From DATEMU01 sp964414585 (GTDB lineage Bacteria > Planctomycetota > Phycisphaerae > UBA1845 > UTPLA1), in the NCBI GenBank assembly GCA_964414585.1, contig CAYPXR010000062.1, forward strand, positions 1-10,385: a stretch of 10,385 nt of DNA, given 5' to 3'. This document shows, in pieces, positions 1 through 5,913 of this stretch. A program made the translations under genes and the position numbers. The notes beneath the pieces are model-generated. The model had not been told where the DNA came from. It saw only the letters and a program-made list of their open reading frames with translations, and ran no database searches. The stretch's first letter is position 1. Each line of letters opens with the position of its first letter.

Positions 1-1071
1 GGCGTCTTCGGAATGGGCTCCATCGCCGCCGCGCTGGCCGGCGGACATCTGGCCGACCTCATCGGCCGCCGGACCGTCATGCTGGGCAGCCTCCTCGGCG
101 CGTCCGCCATCCTCTCCTTCTTCGGACAACTCCGGTCGCCGGCGGCGATTATCGCCGCCGTGTTCTGCTTCGCCTTCATCAGCGACATGTACCGGCCCGC
201 CGCCTCCGCGATGATTGCCGACATCGTCGAACCGATCCGGCGGCCCGCCGCCTACGGTCTCATGTATGTCACCGTCAATCTCGGCATGGCTATTTCCCCG
301 GTCGTCGGCGGCTACATCGCCGAGCATTCCTACCAATGGCTTTTCTACGGCGACGCCCTGACCAGCTCGTCCTACGCGATCATCCTCTTTCTGGCGATCC
401 GCGAAACGCTGCCCAAGAGTGCGGTGGCGGCAAACGCCGGTGCGCCATCGCCCGATCGTACGTCGATCTTCGCCAGCGCAGGCATCATCCTTCGCCATCG
501 TCCGTTCATCCTCTTTTGCCTGGCAACGCACCTGATCGGCATTACCTACATGCAGGCGCACACGACGCTCCCGCTCCACCTCGACAACCTCGGATTCGGC
601 CCGAAGGAATACGGCCAGATCGTCGCCGTCAACGCGGGGCTCATCGTCCTCGTCCAACTCCCGTTTACGACGTTGCTCCTGCGCTTCCGCCGCGAGGCCG
701 TCATGGTCGCCAGCGCCGTCTTCACCGCCGTCGGCTTCGGCCTGACCGGGCTGGCCGTCACGCGCTGGCAGTTCGTCGGCACGGTCGTCGTCTGGACGAT
801 CGGCGAGATGATGCAATCGCCCTACATGCAGACCATCGTCGCCGACCTGGCCCCGAAATCGCTCCGCGGAACCTACATGGGCGTCTTCACCATGTCCTTC
901 GCCAGCGCCCTCATGGTCGGTGCTCCGCTGGGCGGCCAGGTCCTGTCACGATTCGGATCCGGTCCGCTGTGGACTCTGTGCCTGGCCTTCGGCCTCGTCG
1001 GCGCGGTGTTGTACCACATCGTGGGACGCGACATCCGCCATTCACCGGAGGCGGCGAAAGAATCGTCGTGA
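1..1071 (+). CDS. MFS transporter, drug-efflux-like, N-terminus missing
   Basis: Inner-membrane major facilitator superfamily transporter, probably a proton-coupled exporter of small molecules; the substrate cannot be read from the sequence. The frame is open from base 1, so the gene starts before the window and the ATG at 13 is internal. The visible 356 residues open with the canonical MFS motif A of the TM2-TM3 loop (residues about 14-24, GGHLADLIGRR), so only TM1 and the N-terminal segment, some 50-70 residues, should be missing. Hydrophobic helices follow throughout. A polar central loop (about residues 134-156, rich in Ala, Pro and Ser) separates the two six-helix halves. The C-terminus is short and charged. 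It converges with the SMR gene, with only 23 bases between the stop codons. DHA1/MdtH-like drug efflux is the best guess. The family is certain and the substrate unknown. Confidence 0.9.
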   Translation, partial: GVFGMGSIAAALAGGHLADLIGRRTVMLGSLLGASAILSFFGQLRSPAAIIAAVFCFAFISDMYRPAASAMIADIVEPIRRPAAYGLMYVTVNLGMAISPVVGGYIAEHSYQWLFYGDALTSSSYAIILFLAIRETLPKSAVAANAGAPSPDRTSIFASAGIILRHRPFILFCLATHLIGITYMQAHTTLPLHLDNLGFGPKEYGQIVAVNAGLIVLVQLPFTTLLLRFRREAVMVASAVFTAVGFGLTGLAVTRWQFVGTVVVWTIGEMMQSPYMQTIVADLAPKSLRGTYMGVFTMSFASALMVGAPLGGQVLSRFGSGPLWTLCLAFGLVGAVLYHIVGRDIRHSPEAAKESS

Positions 1072-1094
1072 GGGATTCCGGGAAAATCGAATCG

Positions 1095-1418
1095 TCAATG
1101 GCCGCCGCCGGAGATTTGCAGGCTGACGATGCCGATGACGATGAGACCGATGGACACCAGCTTCATCGCCGTGACGGGTTCCCTGAAATAAGTCATCCCG
1201 ATGATCGCGATCAGCGCCACGCCCGACCCGGCCCAGATCGCGTAGGCCAGGCCGACGTCCAGTCGCTTGGTCGCCAACGCGAGGAAAACGACGCTCAGCA
1301 GGTACATGACGATCGTGGCGATCGTCGGCCCGATTTTGGAAAAGCCCTGCGAGAGCTTCATGGCCACGGCCCAACCGACCTCGAAAACGATCGCCAGACC
1401 GAGCCAAACCCAGATCAT
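1095..1418 (-). CDS. Small multidrug resistance (SMR) family transporter, SugE/EmrE type
   Basis: Four-helix SMR protein that acts as an antiparallel dimer in the inner membrane, exchanging protons for guanidinium-type or quaternary ammonium cations. I chose the ATG at 1418, giving 107 residues, the usual SMR length. It has a GGGAG ribosome site eight bases upstream, and the alternative TTG at 1436 would add six residues and overrun that site. The essential membrane glutamate is E13. W16, S42, Y59 and W62 fall where the SugE/Gdx guanidinium-exporter subtype has them. By contrast, residue 10 is Ile rather than Gly, residue 101 is Gln rather than Lys, and the YAIWAGSG stretch resembles EmrE. 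The subtype is therefore undecided. It lies 27 bases downstream of the lipoprotein hydrolase on the same strand and may be co-transcribed with it. No guanidine riboswitch was recognised in front of it. Confidence 0.9.
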   Translation of the reverse strand: MIWVWLGLAIVFEVGWAVAMKLSQGFSKIGPTIATIVMYLLSVVFLALATKRLDVGLAYAIWAGSGVALIAIIGMTYFREPVTAMKLVSIGLIVIGIVSLQISGGGH

Positions 1419-1445
1419 TGAACTCGCTCCCGCCAAAGGCCGCCG

Positions 1446-2513
1446 TCAATCTTCAACGAATCGCCCGATGTGGATCGTCCGCTTGCGGCTGTATTTCTTG
1501 CCGGACTTCAGCGCGGCATTGACCGTCACCTCGTAGCGCCCCGGCTTGGCATAGACATGCGTCGGCGTCGCTTCAAACGATTCTTCGTCGTCGCCAAAGA
1601 ACCACTTTTGCTTCACCACCGGCGGAACGGAAATCATGTCAAACCGCACCGTCAGCGGTTCGTCGGGGTTCGGCACGACCGTGCGAATCTGAATCCACAA
1701 ACGCTCCTTCATCACCGTCTCGAAATAAGTCCACGGCAGTTTCGGGTCGATCCGCCGGTGCGTTCCGGTGATCTCCTGTTCATCCACGTAGAGCCCGTGA
1801 TCGCGCAGCCACTGGATGCTCGCCTTGGTCTGATCGCGCAGGACGTCCGTCTGGCCGTAGATCACCTTGATCGCCTGCCACCGGTCCAGCCGATCCTCCG
1901 GGATGTCCATGAACCGCTGGTCGAACGATCCCTGTCGGATCATCAGCGCCCGAAAGAGGTCCGGATGGCGCAGGCCGGTGTGGAGAATGGAGTACCCCCC
2001 GGCCGACCAGCCGGTCATGAAGACCTTCTCTTCCGCGATGCGATAGCGCCGTTTGATCGCCGCCACGGTTCCGAGAATCAGGCGCTCATCTTCTCGCTGG
2101 AGTGCCATCTGCTTGTCCGACGGTGGCGGAAAATCACCTTTCGTCGCACGGAGCGTCGGCGCGGCGACGATGATCCCGTGACTCTGGGCGAAGCCCGCCC
2201 ACTCCCGCATCTGGAGTTCCGCCGTGTCATACGGCCAGGTGCCGTGGCAGATGATCACCAGCGGCCAAGCGTGGCTTTCGCTGTAGGTGCTCGGCACATA
2301 AAGCAAATACGGCTCCTGGGTGCTTTCCTCCTTCATTTCCAGAACCGGGGCCTGGGACGGCAGCGTCGCCAGCGACGGGCACCCGCAGATCAGAATCGTC
2401 AGGAATATGAGTGCGGTCCCTCCCGAATTTTGGACAAAGTGGGAAAGTCGGGAGCCGTGATGGAAGAAGGCGGTGTGCATGGTCTGATATGATGGCGGTG
2501 ACGGCCTTTCCAT
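1446..2513 (-). CDS. Lipoprotein alpha/beta hydrolase (esterase-like) with C-terminal PKD domain
   Basis: Predicted membrane-anchored serine hydrolase of the Esterase-D/PHB-depolymerase-like group, facing the periplasm or cell surface; the substrate is unknown. The 355-residue product has a hydrophobic segment at about 33-44 ending in a lipobox (LICGC, lipidated Cys45). Pro at +2 would not trigger inner-membrane retention under the E. coli Lol rule. The catalytic domain spans about 60-265: an HG oxyanion motif at 90-91, the nucleophile elbow GWSAG with Ser170, probable acid Asp223 (YGQTD) and probable His252. Residues about 275-350 look like a PKD beta-sandwich: WFFGDD, then P-x-H-x-Y, then G-x-Y-x-V-T. 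An ATG at 2480 (residue 12) is an alternative start that keeps the signal. The 2513 start has only a weak purine-rich site (AAGGCGGTGG). The gene is divergent from the response regulator and upstream of the SMR gene. Confidence 0.8.
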   Translation of the reverse strand: MERPSPPSYQTMHTAFFHHGSRLSHFVQNSGGTALIFLTILICGCPSLATLPSQAPVLEMKEESTQEPYLLYVPSTYSESHAWPLVIICHGTWPYDTAELQMREWAGFAQSHGIIVAAPTLRATKGDFPPPSDKQMALQREDERLILGTVAAIKRRYRIAEEKVFMTGWSAGGYSILHTGLRHPDLFRALMIRQGSFDQRFMDIPEDRLDRWQAIKVIYGQTDVLRDQTKASIQWLRDHGLYVDEQEITGTHRRIDPKLPWTYFETVMKERLWIQIRTVVPNPDEPLTVRFDMISVPPVVKQKWFFGDDEESFEATPTHVYAKPGRYEVTVNAALKSGKKYSRKRTIHIGRFVED

Positions 2514-2525
2514 GCCACCACCGCC

Positions 2526-2554
2526 TTGCTCGTGACGCCCGGCCGCCCTATACT
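2526..2554 (+). promoter_or_regulatory. Sigma70-like promoter for the response regulator
   Basis: TTGCTC (2526-2531) and TATACT (2549-2554) are separated by exactly 17 bases. The -10 element matches five of six consensus positions. Transcription would start near 2561 and give a leader of about 65 bases. That leader contains a GGGCC-GAA-GGCCC hairpin (2596-2608) just before the ribosome site. The hexamers are read directly; promoter activity is inferred. Confidence 0.5.
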
Positions 2555-2625
2555 TTTTGGGCTAAACGGCTCGCCTCGGCGCGGATCATTCCGCTGGGCC
2601 GAAGGCCCCCAACCGGAGGAACATC

Positions 2626-3039
2626 ATGCCCGCCAAACTCGACGGCCGCTCGATTCTGGTCGTGGACGACGATCCCGACGTGCTCACCACCGTGCGAATG
2701 GCATTCGAGGCCGCGGGGGCCAAAGTCGCGACCGCCAACGACGGCAACAAGGCCCTGGACATGGCCAAGCGCGTGGACCCCGACTTAATCGTCCTGGACA
2801 TGATGATGCCCAAGCGGAGCGGGTTCCTCGTCATGGAGACGCTGAAACCCAAAAAGGACGCCGGAACGCGGCCCTACGTCATCATGATCACCGCCAACGA
2901 GGGCAAGCGGCACGAACTCTATGCCCGGCACCTCGGCGTCGATGATTATTTGAGCAAGCCCTTCAGCCTGGACCGAATGATGGAAAAGGCCTGTGAGCTT
3001 CTGGGCGGCGAATTCATCGATCCTGAAATGAACCGGTAA
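2626..3039 (+). CDS. Single-domain response regulator (CheY-like receiver)
   Basis: Stand-alone receiver domain of 137 residues with no output domain, expected to pass on or receive phosphate within a two-component relay or to act by protein-protein contact. Receiver hallmarks are all present: the acidic pair Asp14/Asp15, phospho-acceptor Asp58 (IVLDMMMP), Thr89 (ITA), the aromatic switch Tyr108, and Lys111 in the KPF motif. The start is well supported by a GGAGGA ribosome site (2615-2620) five bases before the ATG, and the protein ends soon after the last receiver helix. No kinase gene is adjacent. The nearest one is the soluble histidine kinase at 5914, beyond rpsO and pnp. The gene is divergent from the lipoprotein hydrolase and 152 bases upstream of rpsO. 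The family is certain; the partner and output are unknown. Confidence 0.93.
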   Translation: MPAKLDGRSILVVDDDPDVLTTVRMAFEAAGAKVATANDGNKALDMAKRVDPDLIVLDMMMPKRSGFLVMETLKPKKDAGTRPYVIMITANEGKRHELYARHLGVDDYLSKPFSLDRMMEKACELLGGEFIDPEMNR

Positions 3040-3096
3040 TTTTTCAGCCCCGAAAGACTGTCATAAATCATTATGATCGCTCGCGTTAGGGCTCCC

Positions 3097-3125
3097 TTGC
3101 GGACGCCTGGGGTTTCGTTTACCCT
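3097..3125 (+). promoter_or_regulatory. Possible rpsO promoter
   Basis: TTGCGG (3097-3102) and TACCCT (3120-3125) are spaced by 17 bases in the gap between the response regulator and rpsO. Each matches the sigma70 consensus only partly. A start near 3132 would give rpsO a leader of about 60 bases that includes the hairpin at 3144-3160. A TATGAT at 3072-3077 is a better -10 hexamer but has no -35 partner at the right spacing. Confidence 0.35.
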
Positions 3126-3143
3126 AGCTGGATTAGAGAAAGC

Positions 3144-3160
3144 GGCGCCAAGTCAGCGCC
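3144..3160 (+). promoter_or_regulatory. Hairpin in the rpsO leader
   Basis: GGCGC (3144-3148) and GCGCC (3156-3160) pair around a seven-base loop, ending 14 bases before the AGGAG ribosome site at 3175-3179. S15 represses its own mRNA by binding structured leaders in several bacterial phyla, so this is a candidate site. The fold is visible; the regulatory role is inference. Confidence 0.35.
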
Positions 3161-3191
3161 CCGGGCGTGTCCACAGGAGTTGTACAAAGTC

Positions 3192-3461
3192 ATGGCGTTA
3201 ACGGTTGAGCGAAAAGGTGAATTGGTCAGCGGCTATCGGCGACACGCGAAGGACACGGGCTCGCCCGAAGTGCAAGTGGCGATTTTGACGGAACGAATTC
3301 AGCAATTGACGGACCACCTCAAAGCCCACAAGAAAGATCACTCGTCACGCCGCGGACTGCTAAAGATGGTCGGTGCCCGATCGAGCCTGCTGAAGTTTCT
3401 GACGAATACCGACCGCGAGAAGTATCAGAAGATCATTGATAGCCTGGGACTGCGAAAGTAA
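3192..3461 (+). CDS. rpsO: 30S ribosomal protein S15
   Basis: Primary 16S rRNA-binding protein of the small-subunit platform, needed for early 30S assembly. The 89-residue product equals the E. coli S15 length. It shows the family signatures DTGSPEVQVA (residues about 22-31), the HKKDHSSRRGLL block (about 46-57) and the C-terminal LGLRK. The ATG at 3192 is chosen because it gives the exact family length and has AGGAG 12 bases upstream; the TTG at 3180 would leave no room for a ribosome site. Its neighbour downstream is pnp, the classical rpsO-pnp arrangement, across a 207-base spacer containing hairpins. Leader structure at 3144-3160 may mediate S15 feedback. Nothing is missing from the protein. 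Confidence 0.97.
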   Translation: MALTVERKGELVSGYRRHAKDTGSPEVQVAILTERIQQLTDHLKAHKKDHSSRRGLLKMVGARSSLLKFLTNTDREKYQKIIDSLGLRK

Positions 3462-3668
3462 TCCGGTCGCCGCGGCGGCCACGTTGTCGGGCGTTTTTCC
3501 ATCCAAAAGCGCATTGCGAGGGTTGCTGCGCGAGTCGATCGCCGCGGAGTTTCTCCGCGCCGCGAACCATGCCGGTCGGATAACCTCTGTTGATCATCAT
3601 TTTGAAATGTGTCGTTGTTGTGGTGTCGTGTAGGCGTGTTGGTGAAGGCGTAAGGTAGGCAAAAGAAC
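3462..3668 (+). promoter_or_regulatory. rpsO-pnp spacer with hairpins and G/U-rich pnp leader
   Basis: This spacer has no gene that I can support. A GC hairpin directly follows the rpsO stop (3465-3470 with 3475-3480, one G-U pair). A run of five Ts (3494-3498) comes 13 bases after it, too far for a convincing terminator but compatible with partial attenuation. A perfect seven-base-pair stem with a TTT loop lies at 3543-3559. From about 3608 to the start codon the RNA is strongly G/U-rich with degenerate 14-base repeats. The ribosome site for pnp is TAAGGTAGG at 3651-3659. In E. coli, PNPase controls its own leader after RNase III cleaves a hairpin there, and this layout is compatible with similar control. 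Confidence 0.5.
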
Positions 3669-5801
3669 ATGAAGACGTACAGTGTTGAGGCGGAAATCGG
3701 CGGTCGAATCTTAAAGATCGAAACTGGAAAATTGGCGAAGCAGGCGGCGGGCGCCGTCCTCATTTCTTACGGCGAGACGGTGCTGCTCGCCACGGTCGTG
3801 ACCGACAAACCCCGGGAAGGCATCGACTTCTTCCCGCTCACGGTCGACTATCGCGAAAAAATGTACGCCGCGGGCAAGTTCCCCGGCGGCTTTTTCAAAC
3901 GCGAGGCCCGCCCCACCCAGAAGGAAATCCTCACCATGCGATTGACGGACCGGCCGATCCGGCCGCTCTTTCCCGATGGCTTCATGAATGAAGTCCAGAT
4001 TCAGTGCATGGTGCTTTCGTCGGATCAGGAAAACGACGCCGACGTGCTCTGCATGACCGGCGCCTCGGCCGCCTTGACGGTCAGCCCGATCCCCTTTGAA
4101 GGACCGACCGCCGGCGTCCGCGTCGGCCGCGTCAACGGCGAATTCATCATCAACCCGACCGTCGCTCAGCGGGCCGAGAGCGACCTCGAAGTCGTGCTCG
4201 CCGGCCACAAAGACGCCGTCAACATGATCGAAGTCGCGGCGATGGAACTGCCCGAACAGGTGATCGCCGATGCGATCGCATTCGGCTTCGGCGAGATCAA
4301 GAAAATCGTCGCCCTCATCCGCGAACTCGGCGAGATGGTCAATACCCCGAAGGTCTGGGAGCATCCGCCGAAGGACGCCTCGATGGAGAAGCGCGTCGCC
4401 GAGCTGTGCGACCGCTTCGACCTCAAGGGCGCCAAGAAGCGGGACAAGAAGGCCGAACGGTATGCCGCGGTCGACGAGGTCTATAAGAAAATCAAGGCCG
4501 AGCTTGTCCCCGAAGGCGCGAAGGACCTCCCTTACACCGCCGGCGACGTCCACAATGAAATTCAAAAGATCGAAGAGCGCATCTTCCACAAGATGGTCCT
4601 CGACGAAGGCAAGCGAACCGACGGTCGCGGTCCCGACGACATTCGCGAAATCACCTGCGAAGTCGGCGTGCTGCCCCGGGCCCACGGCTCCGCCCTCTTC
4701 ACCCGCGGCGAGACGCAGGTGCTGGTCGTCTCGACCCTTGGCACCTCCCGCGACGAACAGACCGTCGACGAACTCCTCGAAGAATACAGCAAAAAATTCA
4801 TGCTGCACTATAACTTCCCGCCGTTCTGCACCGGCGAAGTGAAGCGAATCGGCGCGGTCGGCCGGCGCGAAATCGGCCACGGAAATCTGGCCGAACGTTC
4901 CCTTCAAGGCGTCCTGCCGGGTCCGGACAAGTTCCCCTACACAATCCGCCTCGTCGCCGAAGTCATGGAATCCAACGGCTCGTCGTCGATGGCCTCGGCC
5001 TGCGGTGGCACTTTGGCCCTGATGGACGCCGGCGTCCCGCTCAATCACCCCGTCGCCGGCATCAGCATCGGCATGGTCCACGACGACAACCGCTACCTGC
5101 TCTTGACCGACATCCTCGGAGAAGAAGACCACTTCGGCGACATGGACTTCAAAGTCACCGGCACGCAGGTCGGCATCACCGCCGTCCAGCTCGACCTCAA
5201 GGCCCGCAGCATCAGCCAGCAGCAGATCGTTGAAGTCCTTCAGAAGGCCAAGACCGCGAGGATGAAGATCCTCAAGGAAATGCTCTCGTGCATCTCCCGC
5301 CCGCGGGCGGAGATCAGTCGCTACGCACCGCGGCTCCTGTCCATCAAGGTCCCCCAGGACAAGATCGGGAAGATCATCGGCCCCGGCGGCAAGGGCATCA
5401 AGAACATCGAAGCCACGACCGGCGCGAAGATCGACATCGAAGACGACGGCACGGTCTATATCTCCTCGCTCAACGCCGACGGCGCCCAGGCCGCCTACGA
5501 AATGGTCGAACAGATTTCGGAAGGCGTCCGCCTCGGCAAGGTCTATACCGGCCGCGTAACTTCGGTAAAGGACTTCGGCGCGTTCATCGAAGTCGCCCCC
5601 GGCCAGGACGGCCTCTGCCACATCAGCGAGCTGTCCGACGGCTACGTGCAGCGAGTCACCGACGTGGTCAACGTCGGCGACACCGTCCGCGTCAAAGTCA
5701 TCCTGATCGACGACACCGGCCGAGTGAAGCTCTCCCGCAAGCAGGTCATCCTCGAAGAACGCGGCCACGAGCAGAAACCGGAAGAGCAAAAGGTCAGCTG
5801 A
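3669..5801 (+). CDS. pnp: Polyribonucleotide nucleotidyltransferase (PNPase)
   Basis: Phosphorolytic 3'-5' exoribonuclease that releases nucleoside diphosphates from RNA, works as a ring-shaped trimer, and is a core mRNA-decay and RNA quality-control enzyme. The 710 residues contain, in order: RNase PH core 1 (about 10-145) with the RNA-contacting FFKR loop at 75-78 (FFRR in E. coli); the linking helical domain (about 150-310); RNase PH core 2 (about 315-545) with phosphate-binding GSSSMAS (437-443) and catalytic Asp487 and Asp493 in the EDHFGDMDF block, matching E. coli D486 and D492; a KH domain with GPGGKGIKN (571-579); and an S1 domain (about 622-692). A short acidic-basic tail follows. 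Length and residues are complete. The ATG has TAAGGTAGG upstream. It follows rpsO and ends in a hairpin plus a strong terminator. Confidence 0.98.
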   Translation: MKTYSVEAEIGGRILKIETGKLAKQAAGAVLISYGETVLLATVVTDKPREGIDFFPLTVDYREKMYAAGKFPGGFFKREARPTQKEILTMRLTDRPIRPLFPDGFMNEVQIQCMVLSSDQENDADVLCMTGASAALTVSPIPFEGPTAGVRVGRVNGEFIINPTVAQRAESDLEVVLAGHKDAVNMIEVAAMELPEQVIADAIAFGFGEIKKIVALIRELGEMVNTPKVWEHPPKDASMEKRVAELCDRFDLKGAKKRDKKAERYAAVDEVYKKIKAELVPEGAKDLPYTAGDVHNEIQKIEERIFHKMVLDEGKRTDGRGPDDIREITCEVGVLPRAHGSALFTRGETQVLVVSTLGTSRDEQTVDELLEEYSKKFMLHYNFPPFCTGEVKRIGAVGRREIGHGNLAERSLQGVLPGPDKFPYTIRLVAEVMESNGSSSMASACGGTLALMDAGVPLNHPVAGISIGMVHDDNRYLLLTDILGEEDHFGDMDFKVTGTQVGITAVQLDLKARSISQQQIVEVLQKAKTARMKILKEMLSCISRPRAEISRYAPRLLSIKVPQDKIGKIIGPGGKGIKNIEATTGAKIDIEDDGTVYISSLNADGAQAAYEMVEQISEGVRLGKVYTGRVTSVKDFGAFIEVAPGQDGLCHISELSDGYVQRVTDVVNVGDTVRVKVILIDDTGRVKLSRKQVILEERGHEQKPEEQKVS

Positions 5802-5822
5802 TCGCGCCTTCACGGCGTGATC
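5800..5822 (+). other. Hairpin overlapping the pnp stop codon
   Basis: Bases 5800-5808 pair with 5814-5822 (nine pairs including one G-U) around the loop TTCAC. The stem begins inside the TGA stop at 5799-5801. There is no T-run after it, so it is not a terminator by itself. It sits 22 bases before the terminator palindrome. Confidence 0.5.
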
Positions 5823-5844
5823 GGATGACGTCCGTTCGTCTCTA

Positions 5845-5874
5845 AAAGCCCCGGTCAAGCTTGACCGGGGCTTT
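5845..5874 (+). terminator. Rho-independent terminator of pnp (perfect palindrome)
   Basis: A perfect 30-base palindrome centred between 5859 and 5860, with a GC-rich middle flanked by AAA on the left and TTT on the right, then a T-rich CACTTTTCC tail. Because the central AAGCTT would open as a loop, the RNA stem is about 12-13 pairs. Its symmetry and flanking A/T runs would allow function on either strand, although no minus-strand gene ends here. The position after the pnp stop fits termination of the rpsO-pnp transcript. Confidence 0.85.
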
Positions 5875-5891
5875 CACTTTTCCGGTACAAT
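5861..5891 (+). promoter_or_regulatory. Candidate promoter for the histidine kinase, with -35 inside the terminator
   Basis: TTGACC (5861-5866, five of six to consensus) lies in the 3' arm of the terminator palindrome and TACAAT (5886-5891, five of six) follows after 19 bases. A GTACAA register gives 18. The spacing is slightly long, but both hexamers are strong. A start near 5898 would exclude the ATG at 5890 and favour the ATG at 5914. Confidence 0.45.
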
Positions 5892-5913
5892 GGCGGCGAA
5901 TCGGGAAATCCTC

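Noticed and set aside
1202..1213. TGATCGCGATCA, a 12-base perfect palindrome
   Set aside because: It lies inside the conserved SMR coding sequence and is explained by codon choice in GATC/CGAT-rich DNA.
336..1421. Open frame of 361 codons overlapping the MFS and SMR genes in another frame
   Set aside because: Arg/His/Pro-rich out-of-frame translation crossing two well-identified transporters.
1470..2492. Open frame of 340 codons opposite the lipoprotein hydrolase
   Set aside because: Arg/His/Pro-rich shadow translation with no recognisable motif; the minus-strand frame has a lipobox, catalytic motifs and a PKD module.
3465..3498. Possible rho-independent terminator directly after rpsO
   Set aside because: The stem (six pairs, one G-U) is 13 bases away from the T-run, and no good stem abuts the T-run. 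At best it is a weak attenuator.
3711..5858. A 715-codon open frame antisense to the whole of pnp
   Set aside because: The product is a repetitive, Asp/Val/Gly/Ala-rich chain with no domain. It is the usual by-product of GC-rich codon use opposite a strongly conserved gene, and it has no ribosome site of note.
5890..5892. ATG at 5890 as the start of the histidine kinase
   Set aside because: It has no ribosome site and overlaps the candidate -10 element. The ATG at 5914 has GGGAA six bases upstream.
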